Positions 57,922-64,000 of a stretch of DNA of 64,000 bases are shown here, in pieces. Where the stretch lies: contig NZ_CP170508.1 in NCBI RefSeq assembly GCF_052055875.1, positions 1,736,001 to 1,800,000 of the forward strand. Reading direction: 5' to 3'. Position 1 is the stretch's first letter. Each line of letters opens with the position of its first letter. This DNA is from Methanosphaerula subterraneus (GTDB lineage Archaea > Halobacteriota > Methanomicrobia > Methanomicrobiales > Methanospirillaceae). Both the position numbers and the translations under genes were made by a program. Under the pieces are notes generated by a model. It ran no database searches and was not told the origin of the DNA. It was given only the letters and a program-made list of their open reading frames with translations.

Positions 57922-59565
57922 CTAAAATGTAAACAGATGATCGATCGGGGTCGGGCCGGCCACCGCTGAGAAGGCGGCGAGGTCAGAGAACGGTCTCATC
58001 CCGGCGATCGTCCGGGCCCGCTTCTTGCCGATCCCCGGAATCGAGACCAGCGCAGAGGCCGGCAGGGTGTTCACCGGCACCGGACACGGGAGGGCCGTCA
58101 GCGACCGCATCCCGTGGCCGACCACCACCACGTCCAGCACGGCCCCGACCGGCAGCGACAGCGGGACGCCGGCGAGGATCGGGTAGGTCCCCATCTGCCG
58201 CCCGAACGAGGGGGAGCCCGACTGCTCGACGATCAGGTCGGCGAGGATGGTCCCGACCGGGAAGACCCGTTCGAGCATCGGCAGGTCGATCGTCGTCCGG
58301 ACCTCCTCCTTGAACGTTTTGAAGAGAGACTGGTGGAGCCCGAGCGTGTTCTCGGTATAGGCCCGGGTCCCTTCGAACGGCATCAACTGCCGGAGGTTGA
58401 TCCTCCGGACGAGCAGACCCTCGTCGAGCACCTGCTGTAGAAAACGGCGGTCCAGGTCGAAGGTTGCGGCTGTCTCCCCGGCCAGGCCGAAGACGAAGTT
58501 CAGCCCTGGCAGCAGTTCCGGGATACCCCAATCCCTGACCGCTCCGAGGGCGTTCACCACCCGGATCGCCTCCAGCACCTCCGCAGGCTCTGCCTTGAGG
58601 TTGTTGGCCTGGACCACCGCCGGGTCGGCCGTCTCCATCCCGAACGCAGCCACGTCCCCTGGCGTGTGGTACTTGATGATCGCGGACAGGGCTGCGGCCG
58701 ATGCCTCCGGATGGCGGGCGATGGTGCCTGGGTTCACGTTGTCGATATGCAGGGTGGCCAGGTCGGGGGCCGCCTCCCGGATCGCAGAGAAGAGGGCCTC
58801 GATCGCCGCAGGGTCCGGCTCGGGGAACTCCCCGCTGCCGCTCTGATAGGCGAGCAGGTCGGGCTGCCTGCCGAGGCGGAAGTGACGGGCGCCGGCCCTC
58901 GCGAGGGCCCCGACCTCGGCCTTCACTCCCTCGACAGATCGGTACCGTGGAGGGCCGTACAACGGCTCGGTGCAGAACGAGCACCCGCCGGTGACCTGCC
59001 TGGCACACCCCCGGGCCGTCTCGAGCTCGCAGACCAGGTACGGGAACGACGGGTGCTGGGGGACGATATCGGCCCCTGCAGCGGCCCATCGGTCATAATC
59101 CAGGTATCGCATCGTCCCGTCGGGGGTCAGCCCCTGCAGATGGGCATCAAGCGCGGCTGAAGGCGATCCTGGGAGCAGGGCATCGAACCCCCGGACCGTG
59201 GCCTTCACAGCCCGCTCGCCCCCCTGACCGGAGAACCCGAACCCGATCGGTCCGGCGATCACCTTCTCGGCCGCACCGGTCATCGCCCCGACCTGCTGGA
59301 TCTCGGTCAGGGTCGCTGGCGTGCCGCCCAGGTATTTCCCGGGCACCGTCACCCCGGCGATCATCACGAGCAGGTCGGCGGAGGTCAGGACCCTGGCCAT
59401 GGCCGGGTCTGCCCTGAGCTGATCGATCGTCAGGTACCGGACCTGGTAGCCGTGCAGGGAGAGCACCCCTGCAGCGGCCCTGACATCAGGAGAGAGGTAT
59501 GGGGGGACACCGAGACAGGCCGGCTCGTCCACGTACCCGTCCAGCAGTACACCCAGAGCAGTCAT
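57922..59565 (-). CDS. Radical SAM protein with C-terminal helix-hairpin-helix
   Basis: A 547-residue enzyme. The N-terminal about 150 residues resemble a B12-binding-like Rossmann domain (LLDGYVDEPACLGVPPYLSPDVR). The cluster motif is CARQVTGGCSFC (about residues 191-202), a CX7CX2C spacing rather than the common CX3CX2C. AAFGMETADPAVVQANNLK and GLNFVFGLAGETAATFDLD continue the radical SAM barrel. The end (ALVSIPGIGKKRARTIAGMRPFSDL) is a helix-hairpin-helix, a nucleic-acid-binding unit. The start is three bases after the mptE stop. The family is widespread in methanogens; the reaction is unknown, and RNA modification is a guess. Confidence 0.82.
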   Translation of the reverse strand: MTALGVLLDGYVDEPACLGVPPYLSPDVRAAAGVLSLHGYQVRYLTIDQLRADPAMARVLTSADLLVMIAGVTVPGKYLGGTPATLTEIQQVGAMTGAAEKVIAGPIGFGFSGQGGERAVKATVRGFDALLPGSPSAALDAHLQGLTPDGTMRYLDYDRWAAAGADIVPQHPSFPYLVCELETARGCARQVTGGCSFCTEPLYGPPRYRSVEGVKAEVGALARAGARHFRLGRQPDLLAYQSGSGEFPEPDPAAIEALFSAIREAAPDLATLHIDNVNPGTIARHPEASAAALSAIIKYHTPGDVAAFGMETADPAVVQANNLKAEPAEVLEAIRVVNALGAVRDWGIPELLPGLNFVFGLAGETAATFDLDRRFLQQVLDEGLLVRRINLRQLMPFEGTRAYTENTLGLHQSLFKTFKEEVRTTIDLPMLERVFPVGTILADLIVEQSGSPSFGRQMGTYPILAGVPLSLPVGAVLDVVVVGHGMRSLTALPCPVPVNTLPASALVSIPGIGKKRARTIAGMRPFSDLAAFSAVAGPTPIDHLFTF

Positions 59566-59567
59566 GG

Positions 59568-60188
59568 TCAGAGGTCGTACCCGAGGGTGGCGAGCAGCCG
59601 GCGTGCCCAGAAGAGTTTACCACGCTTGACCGGGTCGACGGAGGAGTCGTCGAGGTCGAACCCGAGGATGCTGATGCTCGTCGCCCCGAGTGCATCGGCG
59701 GTGAAGACGGCTCGGTCGCCATCGCTGAACCCCCCGAAGTTGTGGACTGCAGCGAGGGGCGTCCCCTGGGTGGTGGCCACCACCGGGCCGCTGAACCGGG
59801 GAACCCAGTGGGAGAGGAGCGGCATGTTGTCCCCATGCGCATGGACGACCATCACCGTCCCCGCTTCGTTCATTGAAAGGAAGCAATCGGTCGCACCGTC
59901 CAGGTCGGTGAAGACGGCGTCCGGCCTGATCCCATGTGTGTACAGCACCTCGGCAGCCGCATCGGCGGCGAGGACCGTTCCCTTCACCTGGTCGAGTTGA
60001 TCGATCAGGCACGGGGCGTTTCCGCAGACGGTGACGTCCCTTCCCTGGATCAGATCCTCCAGTACAGTGAGGGCGTCGACGGTGACCAGCGAGGCCAGCA
60101 GCCGGGCGGCCTCCTCGTCCTCTTCGCGTGAAAATGAAAAATAGTCCAGGATCTCCAGGTACAGGGGCTCCCAGTCCCTAAAGATCAT
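59568..60188 (-). CDS. mptE: 6-Hydroxymethyl-7,8-dihydropterin pyrophosphokinase MptE
   Basis: A 206-residue DUF115-type enzyme that diphosphorylates 6-hydroxymethyl-dihydropterin for tetrahydromethanopterin synthesis. CGNAPCL (about 56-62), AADAAAEVL, PDAVFTDLDG (about 89-98), VVHAHGDN (about 112-119) and ILGFDLDD (about 170-177) match the archaeal MptE (MJ1634) family. It overlaps the DHH-protein gene by 11 bases and is followed directly by the radical SAM gene. Confidence 0.9.
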   Translation of the reverse strand: MIFRDWEPLYLEILDYFSFSREEDEEAARLLASLVTVDALTVLEDLIQGRDVTVCGNAPCLIDQLDQVKGTVLAADAAAEVLYTHGIRPDAVFTDLDGATDCFLSMNEAGTVMVVHAHGDNMPLLSHWVPRFSGPVVATTQGTPLAAVHNFGGFSDGDRAVFTADALGATSISILGFDLDDSSVDPVKRGKLFWARRLLATLGYDL

Positions 60189-61647
60189 TTCTCCCCTCTT
60201 GCTTCTCCAGCCCGACGATGTTCTCGAACCGCTTTAAGATCGGATCGATGATCAGCGCCAGCAACGCCTCCTTGTCCTCGACCAGCGCGAAGTAGTTGAG
60301 CGGGATGATCGCCGCGGCCATGTTCGGATGACCGCCGGCGTCCCCGATCTCACCGAAGGCTTCGCTGATCACGTTCCCGAGGTTGATCCGAACATCCCGG
60401 CTTCGGGCGGAGACGATGATCCCGGTGTCCCCGATCCCGTAGATCAGCGCCGTGTTCACCCCTTCGAGGTTGATCAGGTAGTCGGCGGCCTGCGGAAGGG
60501 CATCCCGATTCCGGATATACCCGACATTGGAGAAGAGGTACCCGCTCCGAATCACCCGGTTCTGGATCGCATTCCCGAGGATGTCCAGTGTCTCCTTGGA
60601 GAGGGACGGGGACATGATCCGGTCGAGCAGATCGGAATCGGTCAGGGGGAGGAGGAACGCGACATAGTTGAGGTCCTGTGGGGTCACGTTCCGACGGAAA
60701 TCACGGGTATCGGCCCGGATACCATAGAGCAGCCCGGTGGCGAGCTTCTTGTCGATGGTGATGTCCATCTCCTGCAGGTACTGGGTCATGATCGAGGCGG
60801 TGGCCCCCATGCCCGGACGGATATCGATGAAATCGGCGTGCACCGATTCCCCCTCCTCGGCACGGTGATGATCGATGATGATATGCACGTGCGTCCCCTT
60901 GGGGAGGCTGTTGTTGACCCCGGGAGCGGACGAGTCGACCAGCGCCAGGTACTTGCACTCCCGCAGCACCTCGGGTGTGATCCGCTCCATCTTAATATCG
61001 AGCAGGTTCACGAACGCCCGGTTCTCCTGATGACCGATGTTCCCCTCGTACAGGATCCGACAGGTGACCTTCTTGTCGCTGGAGACCCGCGCGATCGCAG
61101 CGAGCGCCATCGCACTGGAGATCGCGTCGGGGTCGGGGTTGTTGTGGGTTATGATCCCGAGCGTCCCCTCCCAGCCCACGAAGAGGTGCTGCAACCGCTG
61201 CGCGATCCGCGTCGCATGGAGCCGTCGGATCTGGTGTACCGCCGCCTTGGCCACCACCTCCTGGGGGTAGAGGACGAACTCTGCACCGGCGTTCTGGAGC
61301 ACCCCGACCGAGGTCGGGTCCATCGCACGCGCGATGACCTCGGTGCCGGGATACCGTGCCTTGATGGCCTGAACCGCCGCAAGGTTGGCGTCTTTTTCGT
61401 TCGAGAGGACGAAGACCACGTCAGGAACCGGCAGTCCGTCGAGCAGCCCCGGGCTCTTCAGATCCCGCACTTCGGCCTCATATTTCTGATCGAGCAGATC
61501 TTTGACCCTCTTTTCATCCCTGTCGACGACGCGGATGCTGGAGGTCTCCTTGGCCAGTTCCTCGATCACATTGTAGCCAATACTCCCGCACCCGAGTACC
61601 ATATACTGTACCTCACCCGGGTCATCTCGCTGGTCAGGTTCAGGCAT
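60178..61647 (-). CDS. TrkA-N / DHH phosphoesterase fusion protein
   Basis: A 489-residue protein. The N-terminal RCK/TrkA-N domain (VLGCGSIGYNVIEEL; VVDRDEKRV; VFVLSNEKDANL) binds a nucleotide. The DHH phosphoesterase follows: ITHNNPDPDAISSAMAL (about 170-186), DSSAPG, IIDHHRAEEG (DHH motif) and a DHHA1 domain near GDAGGHPNMAAAIIPL. Such fusions in archaea are related to nano-RNA or cyclic-dinucleotide phosphodiesterases; c-di-AMP hydrolysis linked to potassium control is a reasonable guess. An ATG at 61647 is used. The two upstream TATA-like elements (61675-61705) lie before the tRNA gene on the other strand. Confidence 0.82.
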   Translation of the reverse strand: MPEPDQRDDPGEVQYMVLGCGSIGYNVIEELAKETSSIRVVDRDEKRVKDLLDQKYEAEVRDLKSPGLLDGLPVPDVVFVLSNEKDANLAAVQAIKARYPGTEVIARAMDPTSVGVLQNAGAEFVLYPQEVVAKAAVHQIRRLHATRIAQRLQHLFVGWEGTLGIITHNNPDPDAISSAMALAAIARVSSDKKVTCRILYEGNIGHQENRAFVNLLDIKMERITPEVLRECKYLALVDSSAPGVNNSLPKGTHVHIIIDHHRAEEGESVHADFIDIRPGMGATASIMTQYLQEMDITIDKKLATGLLYGIRADTRDFRRNVTPQDLNYVAFLLPLTDSDLLDRIMSPSLSKETLDILGNAIQNRVIRSGYLFSNVGYIRNRDALPQAADYLINLEGVNTALIYGIGDTGIIVSARSRDVRINLGNVISEAFGEIGDAGGHPNMAAAIIPLNYFALVEDKEALLALIIDPILKRFENIVGLEKQEGRNDL

Positions 61648-61738
61648 GTGATGAGAGGTGGTATCTGTCAGGATATTAAGGTAAGGGAATCCGATAAGCT
61701 TATACCATTGTGGGATCAATGTTAGAGAGTCAACTGGT

Positions 61739-61812
61739 GGGCTTGTAGCTTAGTTCGGTAGAGCGACGGACTCTTAATCCGTAGGCCAAGGGTTCAAATC
61801 CCTTCAGGCCCG
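61739..61812 (+). tRNA. tRNA-Lys, anticodon CTT
   Basis: A complete 74-base cloverleaf. The acceptor stem GGGCTTG pairs with CAGGCCC and has discriminator G at 61812. The anticodon stem ACGGA/TCCGT encloses the loop CTCTTAA with anticodon CTT, and the T-arm is AGGGTTCAAATCCCT. CCA is not encoded and there is no intron. A TATA-like CTTATACC lies about 40 bases upstream. Confidence 0.95.
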
Positions 61813-61947
61813 CTATCATTTGATTGCTGATTTTTCTGATTGTTGTATCCCGACGGATGCGTTTCTCTCTGCTTCGAACAATAACGGACAGGTTCTCCTC
61901 AGAATATTCGAAGTCTGCGGAAAAAAAGGGCGGTGTTTAGCAGGCGT

Positions 61948-62835
61948 TCATTTCCCGATCTTCACCAGCATCTCCTCAAGCGATGGGTAATGGGACTCGA
62001 TCCGGTTCACCCGGCCGCCGGCAGCGGTGATCGCGCCGGTCTGCCGGTTCATCGCTGGTAGGTCCGGAGCAGAGGCCATATACCCACCCCCCTCGACCAC
62101 CGCCTCCCAGGCCGGGTCAGGCCCGATCCCGGGCGGGAGCGAGAAGAAGAGGTGATAGGTGAGCGACCCGAACTGCTCGCGGAGTTCGTGCATCGTGCCG
62201 AACGCCACGATCTCACCACGGCGAAGGATCATCACATGGTCGCAGAGCGCCTCCACCTGGTAGAGGTTGTGCGCAGACATCACGATCGTCTTCTGCTGGT
62301 CCCTGAGCGAACGGAGGTAGTCGCTGATGTACCGCGAGGTCATCGGGTCGAGCCCCGAGGTCGGCTCGTCATAGATCAACAGGTCGGGGTCATGGATCAG
62401 CGAACGGGCGATCGCCACCTTCCGGCGCATCCCCTTCGAGAGCTCGCCAATCTTCTTCCCCTCGGCCTCGAGCGAGAGGGCGGCGAGGAGGGTCTCCTGC
62501 CGGGACCGGATCGTCGCGAGGTCGAGGCCGTACAGTTCCCCGAAGAACCGGAGGTAGTCCGGGACGGTCATCGTCTCGTAGACCCGCGACTCCTCCGGGA
62601 GGTACCCGAGGCCGGCCTTCAGGGTGCGGGGGTTCCGGATCACGTCGACCCCGTTGATGAAGAGTTCGCCGGAGGTCGGCTTCACGAGGCCGGCCATCAT
62701 CTTCAGGAGCGTCGTCTTGCCGGCTCCGTTGTGCCCGATCACCCCGAAGATCTCACCCTTCTCCAGTTCAAAGCTGATCCCCTTCAGCGCCATGAACCTG
62801 TCATAGTCCTTGACCAGAGACCGGGCCGTTATCAT
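61948..62835 (-). CDS. ABC-2 type exporter ATP-binding protein
   Basis: A 295-residue ATPase of the drug/antibiotic/Na+ exporter class. Walker A is GHNGAGKTTLL (about 34-44), the signature is LSKGMRRKVAIARSL (about 132-146) and Walker B is LLIYDEPTSGLDP. The last about 80 residues are a DUF4162-like tail. It diverges from the permease gene over a short region, where a TTATATCTTATC-like element offers TATA boxes in both directions; AGGT abuts the ATG, so it may be leaderless. Confidence 0.88.
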   Translation of the reverse strand: MITARSLVKDYDRFMALKGISFELEKGEIFGVIGHNGAGKTTLLKMMAGLVKPTSGELFINGVDVIRNPRTLKAGLGYLPEESRVYETMTVPDYLRFFGELYGLDLATIRSRQETLLAALSLEAEGKKIGELSKGMRRKVAIARSLIHDPDLLIYDEPTSGLDPMTSRYISDYLRSLRDQQKTIVMSAHNLYQVEALCDHVMILRRGEIVAFGTMHELREQFGSLTYHLFFSLPPGIGPDPAWEAVVEGGGYMASAPDLPAMNRQTGAITAAGGRVNRIESHYPSLEEMLVKIGK

Positions 62836-62914
62836 ACCTCGATATTGCCCCAGTCACCGGTTATATCTTATCATGATACGTAAGATTCATTCAGAGAAAC
62901 GATCGGACCGTACC

Positions 62915-64000
62915 ATGCATCTGCTCGCACAGACCCTGACCATCGCCCGCTGGGAGGTGAAGCGGTCGCTGACGATGATGAGGCGGGATGTCCTCCCCCT
63001 CTCGATCGTCCTCTTCGTCCTGATGATCGCCGTCACCGGGTTCGCGGCCCAGAGCGGGATGCACCTGCAGGACCGGATGTACACGATCGGGGTCGACGAC
63101 CCGGTGCTGGCCGGGGTCTTCGCCGGGGACGCCCGGTTCACGGTCGAGACCATACCGGCCGGCACGCTGCTGCAGGGGACCGGGGGATACGACCTGGCCG
63201 TCACCCACGGGCAGGCGGTCTCCGCCCCGACCCAGCGGGGCCGGGCCGCCCTGCTCACCCTCTCACGGGACTACAGCAGGTATGTGAACGCAGTCTACAC
63301 CAGCCAGCCCGACCTCTTCGCCGCGTACCCGCTCTGGATCGACCTGCAGACGGTGAAGAGCCAGCTCGACTTCGTCGCCACCCAGTCAGGGCAGCAGGTG
63401 GCCGCGGCCCCCCGTGCGGACCGGCTGCCCGTCCCCGAAGGGACCGTGGTGCAGGTCTCCACCCCGCCGGCAGGGATCGATGCCGACACAGACCAGCTCC
63501 GCCAGCAGGTGGCCAGCGGCTCCGACCAGAACGACCAGGTGGCCCGGTACTCGAACCTCCTCTCAGCGAAGGGGGTGCAACAGCAGGATGGAGACTTCAA
63601 GGTCCCCTCGCAGATCTCCCCGCCGTTGCCGTTCGACTCGATCATTCTGGTCTTCGTCTTCATCTTCCCGCTGTACTTCACCTCTCAGTTCTTCATGATG
63701 AGCATCATGAACGAGCGGGTCGAGCGGCGAGGTGAACCGCTCCTCTCGACCCCGGTCCACCCGGTGGCGATCATCCTCGGCAAGGCGCTGCCGTACCTGC
63801 TCTCGATGTTTCTGGTGGCGACGGTACTGTTGCTTCTGATGCACGCCTCCCTGCTGATCCTGGCCGCCCTCTTCCCGGTGATCCTCTTCTTCCTGGCCAG
63901 CGCGATGATCATCGGGATGGTCGCCCGGAGTTACAAGGAACTCTCGTTCGTCTCGATCTTCTTCTCGACGATTGCGACCTCGTACCTCTTCTTCCCCTCG
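62915..64000 (+). CDS. ABC-2 type exporter permease, truncated at the window end
   Basis: The reading frame is open from the ATG at 62915 (an earlier in-frame ATG is at 62873) to the last base, 362 codons. The N terminus is a membrane helix (VLPLSIVLFVLMIAVTGFAA). A large extracytoplasmic loop of about 200 residues follows (about 50-235), with TIGVDDPVLAGVF as in NatB/ABC2_membrane_3 permeases. At least three more helices appear after FDSIILVFVFIFPLYFTSQF. It works with the divergently encoded ATPase and may export a peptide, lipid or sodium; the substrate is unknown. Confidence 0.8.
   Translation, partial: MHLLAQTLTIARWEVKRSLTMMRRDVLPLSIVLFVLMIAVTGFAAQSGMHLQDRMYTIGVDDPVLAGVFAGDARFTVETIPAGTLLQGTGGYDLAVTHGQAVSAPTQRGRAALLTLSRDYSRYVNAVYTSQPDLFAAYPLWIDLQTVKSQLDFVATQSGQQVAAAPRADRLPVPEGTVVQVSTPPAGIDADTDQLRQQVASGSDQNDQVARYSNLLSAKGVQQQDGDFKVPSQISPPLPFDSIILVFVFIFPLYFTSQFFMMSIMNERVERRGEPLLSTPVHPVAIILGKALPYLLSMFLVATVLLLLMHASLLILAALFPVILFFLASAMIIGMVARSYKELSFVSIFFSTIATSYLFFPS

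Overview
This window is chromosomal DNA of a hydrogen/formate-using methanogenic archaeon, almost certainly of the order Methanomicrobiales; a relative of Methanosphaerula or Methanoregula is my best guess, from gene content only. The evidence is formylmethanofuran dehydrogenase (fmdA, fmdC, an fmdE-like gene), F420-dependent formate dehydrogenase (fdhAB), the tetrahydromethanopterin enzyme MptE, archaeal ribosomal proteins L11/L1/L10/L12 with FtsZ-SecE-Spt5/NusG, archaeal Thg1, DtdA and TATA-type promoters. Coding density is high, the DNA is GC-rich, and many genes overlap by ATGA or TGATG, so most same-strand runs are probably operons. There is no CRISPR array, insertion sequence or prophage.

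Layout. 1-8.2 kb: fmdA (partial), fmdC, a nitroreductase, mobB, an fmdE-like gene, and divergently fdhAB. 8.2-12.6 kb: a 0.7 kb gap, a PEBP protein, a DUF2284 protein, two tandem HEAT-repeat proteins and a nuclease-fold-like unknown. 12.6-22.6 kb: leuC-leuD-leuB, a regulator-regulator-helicase operon divergent from hypF, a molybdenum-storage-like kinase-fold protein and two small proteins. 22.6-31.4 kb: a minus-strand operon of five exported proteins with an unusual shared domain, ending in a tungstate/molybdate-binding lipoprotein. 32-36.4 kb: methyltransferase, TPR protein, acetyltransferase, wtpB-wtpC-like ABC genes, trpF. 36.8-39.2 kb: a beta-helix surface protein and a potassium channel. 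39.8-45.3 kb: ribosomal proteins, Spt5, SecE, FtsZ, DtdA. 45.3-52.2 kb: two tandemly duplicated PAS histidine kinases divergent from a 57-codon Cys-containing gene, moeA and moeA2, then a Moco-carrier-like protein. 52.3-64 kb: ileS, thg1, a PRC-barrel protein, a site-2 protease, radical SAM, mptE, DHH-TrkA protein, tRNA-Lys and an ABC-2 exporter running off the end.

The unifying theme is molybdenum/tungsten and pterin-cofactor biology. Mo/W pterin enzymes (Fmd, Fdh), cofactor synthesis (MobB, MoeA x2), a possible cofactor carrier, a possible metal store, oxyanion uptake (WtpA and WtpBC-like) and a set of exported proteins with a sulfite-oxidase-like (SUOX) fold all fall within 52 kb. The exported-protein/WtpA operon and the duplicated kinase/small-Cys-protein/moeA locus are the best candidates for undescribed biology.
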